Of a DNA stretch of 64,000 bases, positions 20,869 through 28,065 are shown one piece after another. The notes below the pieces were generated by a model, which did not search any database, was not told where the DNA came from, and worked only from the letters and a program-made list of their open reading frames with translations. The stretch's first letter is position 1. Each line of letters begins with the position of its first letter. The position numbers were made by a program, and so were the translations under genes. This DNA comes from Lacunisphaera limnophila (GTDB taxonomy: Bacteria; Verrucomicrobiota; Verrucomicrobiia; Opitutales; Opitutaceae): assembly GCF_001746835.1 (NCBI RefSeq), contig NZ_CP016094.1, forward strand, positions 992,001 to 1,056,000. The letters run 5' to 3'.

Positions 20869-21588
20869 GTGAACATAATTCTTTTTTCCCTCTCAGAAGT
20901 CGAGCTTCCCCTGCCCCGTAGCGATTTCCGTGCCCGTCATATCATGGAAGTTTTGCGCCGACGCCCGGGAGACATTTTTGACGCGGGTTTGATCAATGGT
21001 CCGCGCGGACAAGGCACGTTGGTCGCGGTGGACGAGCACGCCCTCACGCTGTCGTTCGTCTGGGGAAAACCACCCAGACCGTTGTCACCAATCCGACTAC
21101 TTGTGGGCCTGCCGCGACCCCAGACCGCACGGGACATCCTCCGCGAAGGTGCCAGTCTGGGCGTCGCGGCCATGGATTTTGTGCGGCTGGAGCGGGGCGA
21201 ATCCAGTTACGCGCAGAGCACGCTCTGGACGTCACGAGAATGGGAAACGCTGCTCGTGACCGGCGCTGCGCAGGCCTTCTGCACCCGCCTGCCCGAGGTG
21301 CGCCACGGCCACACGCTGGCCGAGGCCGTCGCCACGCTGCCCGGTGGGGTCACCCGAATCGTCCTCGACAACTATGAAGCGACCGAGGCTTTGGGAAATA
21401 TTCCCTTTCCAACCGGGACAGAAGTCGTGCTCGCGCTCGGCGCGGAGCGCGGCTGGACGCCCGCGGAGCGCACGTGGTTGCGACAAAACGGTTTTCAGTT
21501 CGCGCATCTGGGCGAACGGGTCCTGCGCCTCGAGACGGCCTGCATCGCGGCCGTGGCCGTGCTCAAGGCAAGGCTCGGTTGGCCCTGA
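20869..21588 (+). CDS. rsmE: 16S rRNA m3U1498 methyltransferase
   Basis: A 239-residue SPOUT-family enzyme that methylates N3 of U1498 in 16S rRNA. I use the GTG at 20869 (VNIILFSLSEVELPL), which gives the usual RsmE length and start; the longer open frame to 20728 runs over the divergent regulator gene. The RNA-binding PUA-like N-domain includes RARHIMEVLRRRPGD. The SAM-binding knot region includes PTGTEVVLALGAERGWTPAE and the C-terminal LGERVLRLETACIAAVAVL, which matches the family signature LG.RILR.ETA. It overlaps the convergent rsmD by 26 bp. Confidence 0.93.
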   Translation: MNIILFSLSEVELPLPRSDFRARHIMEVLRRRPGDIFDAGLINGPRGQGTLVAVDEHALTLSFVWGKPPRPLSPIRLLVGLPRPQTARDILREGASLGVAAMDFVRLERGESSYAQSTLWTSREWETLLVTGAAQAFCTRLPEVRHGHTLAEAVATLPGGVTRIVLDNYEATEALGNIPFPTGTEVVLALGAERGWTPAERTWLRQNGFQFAHLGERVLRLETACIAAVAVLKARLGWP

Positions 21589-22132
21589 AGATCGCCACGG
21601 TGGGCTGGCGGGCACCCTTGCCCAGCCGCTTCACGCAGGTCCAACCCGCGGGAGCCAGCGCCAGTTCGCCGGGCATTTCAAAAATCACCAAGGGGTCCGC
21701 CTGCCGGGCCAGCAACTCGTCGAGCCGCGCAAAGAGTTTGGGTCCGACCGCGGCGATCAGGTCGTAAGGTGGATCAATGAACACCAGATCCGGTGGTTCG
21801 CCGGGTTGCACCAGGGTGGCATCGGCCGTCACGACCTGCAGACCGTCGGTCGTCCGCCCGAGACTCTTGCACACGGCGGCGAGGTTCTGCCGGATGAAAC
21901 CGGCCGTGCGGGCATCCTTTTCCACAAAGATCCCGCCGGCGGCACCGCGGCTCAAGGCCTCCAGCCCGTAAGCCCCGCTGCCGGCAAACAAGTCGAGGAA
22001 ACGCGCCCCCTCGACCCGAGCCGCCAGGCTCGAGAACACCGCCTGCCGCATCGCATCCGTCGCCGGCCGCACCGCATCACCCTTGGGCAGGGTGAGCGGA
22101 ATGCCGCGGGCTAGTCCTCCGGTGATGCGCAT
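21563..22132 (-). CDS. rsmD: 16S rRNA m2G966 methyltransferase
   Basis: A 189-residue Rossmann-fold methyltransferase that modifies G966 of 16S rRNA. It opens with MRITGG-ARG, typical of RsmD. SAM-binding motif I is FLDLFAGSGAYGLEALSRGA, and the catalytic loop is DLVFIDPPYD, the N6/N2-purine methyltransferase D/N-PP-Y motif. RPATDAMRQAVFSSL matches the conserved RPT...REALFN region of the family. Length is normal. Its 3' end overlaps rsmE by 26 bp in convergent orientation. Both genes act on 16S rRNA. Confidence 0.94.
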   Translation of the reverse strand: MRITGGLARGIPLTLPKGDAVRPATDAMRQAVFSSLAARVEGARFLDLFAGSGAYGLEALSRGAAGGIFVEKDARTAGFIRQNLAAVCKSLGRTTDGLQVVTADATLVQPGEPPDLVFIDPPYDLIAAVGPKLFARLDELLARQADPLVIFEMPGELALAPAGWTCVKRLGKGARQPTVAIFRANRALP

Positions 22133-22161
22133 GGATCTGATTCAGGCTAAAGGGGATGAAT

Positions 22162-22181
22162 TCAGGCGAAAGCCTGATTTT
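22162..22181 (+). repeat. Small GAAA-loop hairpin
   Basis: TCAGGC-GAAA-GCCTGA followed by TTTT gives a 6-bp perfect stem with a GNRA-type tetraloop in the divergent region between rsmD and the WPF/WPL-repeat gene. The half-site TTCAGGC also occurs at 22141. It could be an RNA hairpin in the leader of the plus-strand operon or a weak terminator; no upstream plus-strand transcript obviously needs one. Confidence 0.4.
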
Positions 22182-22327
22182 CGTGGAACACTTTCCCGCC
22201 AAAGCGGTTGAAACATAGCATTTGCGCCCTTCCCGCGTGAGGTATTCTCTTTCGGGCGGTGGAAAGTCATCCTGACCTGACTGACTTTCGACCACGCAAA
22301 GGCAATGCCTTACCCAGTCCACCAAGC

Positions 22328-23791
22328 ATGTTTTCCCGTCATCTGATCCGGTTGGCTTCCGCCAGCCTGCTGCTCGCCTTCGTCCCCGCCCGCGGTGACG
22401 AGTCGAACCTGTGGCCGTTCTTCGTTCGGCACACCGATCCCACCACGGGCACCGCCACGGCGGAAGGTCTCGGTCCCCTGTTGTTCGCCCGCGCCCGCCC
22501 GGGGGAGGAGCAGCAGGGCCTGCGTCCGGTGTACATGACCACGCGCACGGCGGAGGTCACCGAGGGCAATATTCTCTACCCGTTCTTCACCTGGCGGCAG
22601 CAGGCGGACTATCGCACGTTCAGCTTCTTCCAGCTGGTGAACACGCGCGCCGACACCACGGACGCGGCGCACCCGGATCATCGTTTCGACGTGTGGCCGT
22701 TTTATTTCTCGCGTCAGACCGACGATCCCGCCCTGAACTACCGCGCGCTCTTCCCTCTGGTCGGCGAAATCCGGCAGCGCTTCGGGCGGGACCGCCTCTC
22801 GTTCGTCGTCTTCCCGCTCTACCTGCAAACCGAGAAGGGCGGCCGGCAGGTCACCCATGCGCCGTGGCCCTTCCTGCGGTTCATCGCCGGCGACGGGCAC
22901 ACGGGTTTCGGGTTCTGGCCGCTCTACGGCCAGAGCGCGCGCGCCGGCGACTACGAACACCGCTTCTGGCTCTGGCCGCTGGGCTTCAAGTCGGTCACGA
23001 ACCTCGCCGATCCCGAGCCCGAGGTGAAGCTGGGCCTCCTGCCCTTCTATTCCCGCGACACCGGACCGGGCTATATCCGCGAGAACTACGCCTGGCCCTT
23101 CTTCGGCTACACGCACCGCACCGCGCCCTACCGCTACGACGAGCGCCGCTACTTGTGGCCCCTCCTCGTGCAGGGACGTGGCGACGACCGCGTGGTCAAC
23201 CGCTGGGCGCCGCTCTACACGCACTCCGTGATCAAGGGCACCGACAAGACCTGGCTCCTCTGGCCGCTCTATCGCCACCAGCGCTGGGACGCCGATGGCG
23301 TGGCGCAGGAGAAAAACCAGGTGCTCTTCTTCCTCTGGTGGTCGCTCGAACAAAGGAGCCTCGCCCACCCGGCCGCCGCCCCCGCCCACAAGACCCACCT
23401 CTGGCCGCTCTTCAGCTCATGGGACAACGGCGCCGGACAGCGACAGGTGCAGGCGCTCAGCCCCCTCGAGGTCTTCTTCCCCGGCAACCCCACCGTGCGC
23501 CAGCTTTGGACGCCCCTTTTTGCGCTTTACCGGTACGACCGGAAATCCGCCGACACCGTGCGCCACGCCCTGCTGTGGAACGCCGTCACCTGGCAGCGCA
23601 CCGCCACCACCCGCGAGTTCCACCTCGGGCCGCTGGCGAGCGTGCAGACCGATACCCGCCAGCAGCGCCTCGCCCTCGGCTCCGGCCTGATCGGCCTCCG
23701 GCGCAAGCCGGGCGAGCGCACCTGGCGCCTCTTCCTGTTCGATTTTCCCACCGCCGCCGCTAGCAAGGCTGACCAAGCCACGACACCATGA
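22328..23791 (+). CDS. Unrecognised secreted protein with repeated WPF/WPL motifs, coupled to mlaE
   Basis: A 487-residue exported protein I cannot assign to a named family. I use the ATG at 22328, which gives a clear signal peptide (HLIRLASASLLLAFVPARG). The mature part is built of repeats with an aromatic-Pro-aromatic/Leu core: LWPFF at 28-32, LYPFF 83-87, VWPFY 122-126, LFPL 141, VFPLY 161, PWPFL 179, FWPLY 196, LWPLG 215, LLPFY 237, AWPFF 255, LWPLL 276, RWAPLY 292, LWPLY 311 and LWPLF 358. Spacing is mostly 17-22 residues from 122 to 311. Between the cores are polar, charged turns, as expected for β-hairpins of an outer-membrane barrel or propeller. Its TGA overlaps the mlaE ATG (ATGA), so it is the first gene of the lipid-transport operon and probably works with it. 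Confidence 0.75.
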   Translation: MFSRHLIRLASASLLLAFVPARGDESNLWPFFVRHTDPTTGTATAEGLGPLLFARARPGEEQQGLRPVYMTTRTAEVTEGNILYPFFTWRQQADYRTFSFFQLVNTRADTTDAAHPDHRFDVWPFYFSRQTDDPALNYRALFPLVGEIRQRFGRDRLSFVVFPLYLQTEKGGRQVTHAPWPFLRFIAGDGHTGFGFWPLYGQSARAGDYEHRFWLWPLGFKSVTNLADPEPEVKLGLLPFYSRDTGPGYIRENYAWPFFGYTHRTAPYRYDERRYLWPLLVQGRGDDRVVNRWAPLYTHSVIKGTDKTWLLWPLYRHQRWDADGVAQEKNQVLFFLWWSLEQRSLAHPAAAPAHKTHLWPLFSSWDNGAGQRQVQALSPLEVFFPGNPTVRQLWTPLFALYRYDRKSADTVRHALLWNAVTWQRTATTREFHLGPLASVQTDTRQQRLALGSGLIGLRRKPGERTWRLFLFDFPTAAASKADQATTP

Positions 23792-24546
23792 GCCTACCGA
23801 CCACCCTCCTCGAACACCTCGGGGGCACCCTGCTCCTGCTGGGACGTTCGCTAAAACACCTCGGCACCCTGCCCCGCCAACACCGGCGCTTCATCGAGCA
23901 GTGTTATGTCATCGGCTACACCTCCCTGCCCATCGTCACCATCCTCAGTTTCTTCATCGGCAGCGTGCTGGCGCTCCAGAGCGGCTACAGCATGGAGAAC
24001 TTCGGCGCCAAGCAATTCATCGGCACCCTGGTCGGCCTCACCATGGCGCGCGAGATGGGCCCGGTCATGGTCGCGATCCTCATCGCCGGACGCGTCGGCT
24101 CCGCCATCACCGCCGAACTGGCCTCGATGAAAGTCTACCAGGAGATCGATGCGCTCACCACGATGAACATCCCGCCCGAGCGCATGCTGGTCCTGCCCCG
24201 CCTCGCCGCCATCGTCGTCATGATGCCCGTGCTCACCATCATCGCCAACCTCTGCGGCTGGTACGGCGGCGCACTTGTCTGCGAATACACCCACTTCATC
24301 TCCGTGGACTCCGAGGCCTACTTCACCGCGCTGAAGGCCTACATGAAGCCCTCCGACATCATGGATGGCCTGATCAAGGCCGAGGTCTTCGGCTTCGTGA
24401 TCGTACTCGTGTGCTGCTACATCGGTCTCAACACCCGCGGCGGCCCGCGCGAGATCGGCGCCTCCGTCACCAAGGCTGTCGTCGCCTCCCTCATCCTCAT
24501 CCTGGTGCTCGACTACTTCGTCACCAAAGCCCTCCTCTTCTCATGA
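23788..24546 (+). CDS. mlaE: MlaE-family ABC transporter permease
   Basis: A 252-residue integral membrane permease of the MCE/Mla phospholipid transport system. Family hallmarks are visible: the cytoplasmic amphipathic N-terminus, GYTSLPIVTILSFFIGSVLALQ, the conserved loop GPVMVAILIAGRVGSAITAELASMKVYQEIDAL (the core of the EQID-type motif), and R-LVLPRLAAIV. Five or six hydrophobic segments follow. The ATG overlaps the stop of the upstream repeat protein gene, and its own TGA overlaps the mlaF ATG (ATGA at 24543-24546), so the three genes are translationally coupled. By analogy with E. coli MlaFEDB it moves phospholipids between the inner membrane and the MlaD ring; direction cannot be read from sequence. 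Confidence 0.95.
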   Translation: MSLPTTLLEHLGGTLLLLGRSLKHLGTLPRQHRRFIEQCYVIGYTSLPIVTILSFFIGSVLALQSGYSMENFGAKQFIGTLVGLTMAREMGPVMVAILIAGRVGSAITAELASMKVYQEIDALTTMNIPPERMLVLPRLAAIVVMMPVLTIIANLCGWYGGALVCEYTHFISVDSEAYFTALKAYMKPSDIMDGLIKAEVFGFVIVLVCCYIGLNTRGGPREIGASVTKAVVASLILILVLDYFVTKALLFS

Positions 24547-25334
24547 GCGACGCCCACACCGCCTCCCCTTTTCTCGGCAAGACCTTCGGCGTGACCGTCA
24601 GCGGGCTCACCAAGCAGTTCGGCACCACCACCGTGCTCCACGACGTCAGCCTCGACATCAAGGCCGGCGAGATCTTCTGCATCATGGGGCCCAGCGGCTC
24701 CGGCAAAACCGTCATCCTGAAACACATCGCCGGCCTTGAGCGTGCCACCCGGGGCGGGGTCACGATCGGCGAGTTCGACGCCGCCGACCCCGAGACGCGC
24801 AACAAGGTCCACCTCGCCCTCGTCTTCCAGGCCGGCGCGCTCTTCAACTCGCTCTCGGTCTACGACAACCTCGCCCTGTACCCACGCGAGCACCGGCAGT
24901 GCAACGAGGCCGGCATCCGCGAGCGGGTCATGCACGCCCTCTCCATCCTCTCGCTCGAGAAGGCGGCCAACAAGTTCCCGTCCGACCTCTCCGGCGGCAT
25001 GAAGAAACGCGTGGCCATCGCCCGCGCCCTCGTGATGGAGCCCCAGCTGCTCCTCTACGACGAGCCCACCTCCGAACTCGACCCGGTGATGTCCGCCACC
25101 CTCACCGAGATCATCGCCACGCTGCGCGAACAAACCGCCGTCACCAGCATCGTGGTCACCCACGACCGCGATCTGGCATTCAACATCGCCGACCGCATCG
25201 CCTTTGTGATGGACGGCCGCATCCGTGGGGTCGGCACGCCCGCCGACTTCAAGAACCCCACCGACCCCGTCATCGCCAACTTTCTCAACCCGGTCATCGA
25301 CCTCAAGAATCCCCGCTTCAAACAACTGGAGTAA
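24543..25334 (+). CDS. mlaF: ABC transporter ATP-binding protein of the Mla system
   Basis: A 263-residue ATPase that powers the MlaE permease. Walker A is GPSGSGKT (49-56), the Q-loop is at Q96, the signature is LSGGM (149-153), and Walker B with catalytic glutamate is LLLYDEP (E174). The TSELDP segment and switch histidine (VTHDR) follow. SGGMKKRVAIARAL is the variant signature usual for MCE-system ATPases. The start overlaps the mlaE stop. mlaD begins 5 bp after its stop. No mlaB (STAS) or mlaC gene is present here, as in many non-proteobacterial Mla operons. Confidence 0.95.
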   Translation: MSDAHTASPFLGKTFGVTVSGLTKQFGTTTVLHDVSLDIKAGEIFCIMGPSGSGKTVILKHIAGLERATRGGVTIGEFDAADPETRNKVHLALVFQAGALFNSLSVYDNLALYPREHRQCNEAGIRERVMHALSILSLEKAANKFPSDLSGGMKKRVAIARALVMEPQLLLYDEPTSELDPVMSATLTEIIATLREQTAVTSIVVTHDRDLAFNIADRIAFVMDGRIRGVGTPADFKNPTDPVIANFLNPVIDLKNPRFKQLE

Positions 25335-25339
25335 TCGCC

Positions 25340-26332
25340 ATGAACAACACGTCCCAAACCATCCGCGTCGGCCTCTTCTTCCTGCTGGGGCTGGCGCTCG
25401 CCTGGATCACCTTCGAGTCGCTCAATGGCGGCCGCCTCTTCAAACAGGAGGGCTACAGCCTGGTGGCCGGCTTCGCCAACCTCAAGGGCCTCAAGACCGG
25501 CGACGAGATCCGCATGGCCGGCGTCAAGGTCGGCGCCGTCAAGCTCACCCGCCTGGCGGGCAATCGCGTCGAGGCCGTCCTCTCCATCGAACCCGGCGTC
25601 AACATCCCGACCGACGCCGTCGCGAGCGTCGAGCAGTCCAGCCTCCTCGGCAGCAACTACCTCGGCGTCACCTTCGGCACGCCCGGCAGTCCCCTGCTCA
25701 AGGACGGGGACGAGATCCAGACCAAGGCCACCGTGGACATGAGTGAGGTCATCAGCCAGCTCGGCAACCTCGGCTCGAAGCTCGAGCAGGTCATCGGCGA
25801 GATCGGCAAATCCATGGGCACGGGCGGGGAGAACGGCAGCATCTTCGAGCGCGTGGACAAGCTCGTCACCGAGAACGGCCCGAAGCTCACCGAGACCATC
25901 GCCAACCTCCAGGACATCACCGCCAAGATCAAGGGCGGCGAGGGCACGTTCGGCAAACTCGTGAACGACTCCAAGCTCCACGACGAGCTGCTCGCCGGCG
26001 TGAGCGAGATCAAGCTCGCCGCCGCCGACGCCCGCACGTTCATGGGTGATGCCAAGAACATCGTCGCCGACGTGAAGACCGGCAAGGGCGCCCTCGGCGT
26101 CCTGCTCTACGACGAGCCGACCGCGGCCAGCCTGAAGGTCTCCGTGAACAACCTGAAGGAGGTTTCCGAGAAGCTGAACAGCGGCCAGGGCACCCTCGGC
26201 AAGCTGATCTCCGACGACAGCCTCTATCTCAGCGTGCAATCCACGATGAAGAAGGCCGACCGCATGATCGACGGGCTTGGCGACCAGGGGCCGATCACCG
26301 CCGTCGGCGTGGCCGCGCAGTCGCTCTTTTGA
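25340..26332 (+). CDS. mlaD: MlaD-family MCE-domain lipid-transport protein
   Basis: A 330-residue inner-membrane-anchored substrate-binding component. A membrane helix at about 9-27 is followed by a single MCE domain at about 38-115 (SLVAGFANLKGLKTGDEIRMAGVKVGAV...VEQSSLLGSNYLGV). A long helical C-terminal region contains three copies of a G-x-G-T/A-F/L-G-x-L...D...L motif (GGEGTFGKLVNDSKL, GKGALGVLLYDEPTA, GQGTLGKLISDDSL), a feature of longer MCE proteins. The tail is longer than that of E. coli MlaD (about 183 residues), so it may reach further into the periplasm. It is the last gene of the operon; a GC hairpin lies just downstream. Confidence 0.93.
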   Translation: MNNTSQTIRVGLFFLLGLALAWITFESLNGGRLFKQEGYSLVAGFANLKGLKTGDEIRMAGVKVGAVKLTRLAGNRVEAVLSIEPGVNIPTDAVASVEQSSLLGSNYLGVTFGTPGSPLLKDGDEIQTKATVDMSEVISQLGNLGSKLEQVIGEIGKSMGTGGENGSIFERVDKLVTENGPKLTETIANLQDITAKIKGGEGTFGKLVNDSKLHDELLAGVSEIKLAAADARTFMGDAKNIVADVKTGKGALGVLLYDEPTAASLKVSVNNLKEVSEKLNSGQGTLGKLISDDSLYLSVQSTMKKADRMIDGLGDQGPITAVGVAAQSLF

Positions 26333-26341
26333 TCGGGGCCG

Positions 26342-26366
26342 GCCGCGGCGGCCCCGCCGCCGCGGC
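26342..26366. terminator. GC-rich hairpin between convergent genes
   Basis: A perfect 10-bp stem, GCCGCGGCGG paired with CCGCCGCGGC around a 5-nt loop, fills the 34-bp gap between the convergent mlaD and PQQ-propeller genes and abuts the latter's stop codon. There is no T-tract on either strand. It could stop transcription from both sides, but termination is inferred from position only. Confidence 0.45.
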
Positions 26367-27839
26367 TCAACCCTCGGGGTAGGCGGAAAGAAATCCGTCC
26401 AAGCCGGCGACCACCACTTTGCCGCCGACGAGCACCGGGCCGCCGGCATAGCCGGAAAACCGGCCGGCCGGGGCCTTCGGCAGGATGAGCCGCCACCGGA
26501 TCGCCCCGGTCGCGCGGTCCAGTTTCACCAGGCCCGCCTCATGATCGATCATCGTGCCCGCCAGATTTTGATTCACCGTGCCGGCAAAGACATGCCGCTC
26601 CGTCACGAGCGGTGAACCCCAGCTCATCCCGTGCACCACCGTGCTCCAGCGGGACTGGCCGGTGACGGGATCGATGGCGCTGACCCGCGCAAAATCGGAG
26701 CCCCCGAGGTAGAGCAGGCCGTCCCGCAGCACCGGCGTGGATTCAATCCACGAGAACCAGGCTGAGAATCGCCAGGCCGGACGGCCATCCCGGTGAAAGG
26801 CGTGCAACTGATAATCGCGGCTGCCGGCCACGATGCGATCCGCCACGACCAGCGGCGTGGTGACCACGCCACCCCCGGTGTGCAGGCGGAGCAACTCCCG
26901 GCGCGTCCGGAGATCGAGCTGCACGATGGACCCGTCCATGGTGCCATACAACAGCGTGTCCGCGTCCACCAGCCCGGCGCCGGAATACACGGGAGCCCCG
27001 GCCTCGTGCCGCCAGCGCACGGTGCCGGTGTCCGGGTTGACGGCGTAGAACCCGCCGTCACTTGAACCCACGTAGAGGGTGCCGTCGTGCAGCAACGGCG
27101 TAGCCGCCCGGTGATTGAAGGTGGGGTTGGCCGGGGCGGAGCCCCCGGCGAGAAATTCGTTGTGCAGGGGCAGCCGCCAGCGCAGGGCCCCGGTCATCCG
27201 GTCCAGCGCGACGAGATGGAAGCTGGTGTCGAGAAAGTACACGGAGGTGTCATCCAGCGTCGCGCGCCCGTCAATCGGCGTGCGGCCGCGCCAGACCCAG
27301 GCGGCGATGCCGTCGGCCGTCCGCACGGCGTGAAAACGCCCGTCACCGCCCCCCACATACACCACGCCGTCGGCGGCGACCGGTGGCGCCCAGGTGCCCA
27401 CCCCCAGCCGGTAGCGCCAGAGGGCCGCCGGCGCCGGGGGGTGCACCGCCCGCGGTGGGCGCGGCGGGAAGTCGCCGCCCCGGGTCAGCGCCAGCGGCAG
27501 TTCCGCGGCCGTGAATGTCCCCGTCAGACGGTCCTCCTCCAGCCGGAACCGCGTATCAAAGAAAGGAGTCGTGTACCGACCCGTCCCGTCCGCCTTCACG
27601 GGCGCGCCCACCTCGACCCCGTGCAGAAACATCGCCGGGAAGTGAAACCGAAACGTGAGACCACCCTGACCGTCCGACCTAAACTCGAAGCCGATCTCCG
27701 CCTGCTCACCCTGCGGCGAACCCACCGTCCCGGTCCACCGGCCCAAGATCGGATCGGCCGCCGGAGCGGGCTGGGCGGGGAGCGCGAGGGCGGTGAGGCC
27801 GGCCAGGGCCAGGATCAACCAAGGGATGCGAGTCAGCAT
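26367..27839 (-). CDS. Exported PQQ-like β-propeller protein
   Basis: A 490-residue protein with a signal peptide (MLTRIPWLILALAGLTALALPAQPAPA). A small β-domain at about 30-115 (ILGRWTGTVGSPQG...) resembles lipocalin-like stand-alone modules. A PQQ/BamB-type propeller at about 125-490 has repeats such as ADGVVYVGGGDGRFHAVRTADG, DGTLYVGSSDGGFYAVNPDTG and GKVVVAGLDGFLSAYPEG. It lacks quinoprotein dehydrogenase catalytic residues, so binding or scaffolding is more likely than redox catalysis. The alternative ATG at 27860 adds MHPRPLP; I prefer 27839 for a shorter signal-peptide n-region, but the evidence is weak. It is convergent with mlaD and lies 226 bp downstream of the TonB receptor gene, beyond a hairpin. 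Confidence 0.8.
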   Translation of the reverse strand: MLTRIPWLILALAGLTALALPAQPAPAADPILGRWTGTVGSPQGEQAEIGFEFRSDGQGGLTFRFHFPAMFLHGVEVGAPVKADGTGRYTTPFFDTRFRLEEDRLTGTFTAAELPLALTRGGDFPPRPPRAVHPPAPAALWRYRLGVGTWAPPVAADGVVYVGGGDGRFHAVRTADGIAAWVWRGRTPIDGRATLDDTSVYFLDTSFHLVALDRMTGALRWRLPLHNEFLAGGSAPANPTFNHRAATPLLHDGTLYVGSSDGGFYAVNPDTGTVRWRHEAGAPVYSGAGLVDADTLLYGTMDGSIVQLDLRTRRELLRLHTGGGVVTTPLVVADRIVAGSRDYQLHAFHRDGRPAWRFSAWFSWIESTPVLRDGLLYLGGSDFARVSAIDPVTGQSRWSTVVHGMSWGSPLVTERHVFAGTVNQNLAGTMIDHEAGLVKLDRATGAIRWRLILPKAPAGRFSGYAGGPVLVGGKVVVAGLDGFLSAYPEG

Positions 27840-27939
27840 GGGCAAGGGGCGCGGGTGCATGATCAGCTAACCCACCAAAGCGGCGCACGGCACACGCAAT
27901 GTGTGTCACATTCCTCCGGAACGGGGATTTCGGCGCTCG

Positions 27940-27960
27940 ATTTGGGCGTCTCGTCGCAAA
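27940..27960 (-). promoter_or_regulatory. Copy of a recurring intergenic motif, TTTGCGACGAGACGCC
   Basis: On the minus strand, reading toward the propeller gene and starting 121 bp before its ATG, the sequence TTTGCGACGAGACGCCCAAA closely matches the sites at 34975 and 51243. It may be an operator; no half-site symmetry is obvious. Confidence 0.4.
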
Positions 27961-28009
27961 CCTCCATCCGCGCCCATTCGCCAGCGGTCCGCACCGACCC
28001 GGCCACAGG

Positions 28010-28038
28010 CAAAGGCCGGAGCCTGACGGCTCCGGCCT
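28010..28038 (-). terminator. Terminator-like hairpin after the TonB-dependent receptor gene
   Basis: A perfect 11-bp stem, AGGCCGGAGCC with GGCTCCGGCCT around a 4-nt loop, lies 27 bp past the receptor's stop codon on the minus strand. Only TTT follows, so it is strong in stem but weak in T-tract. Confidence 0.6.
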
Positions 28039-28065
28039 GGTTGGATCCTGCCGGCGGGACGTTCG

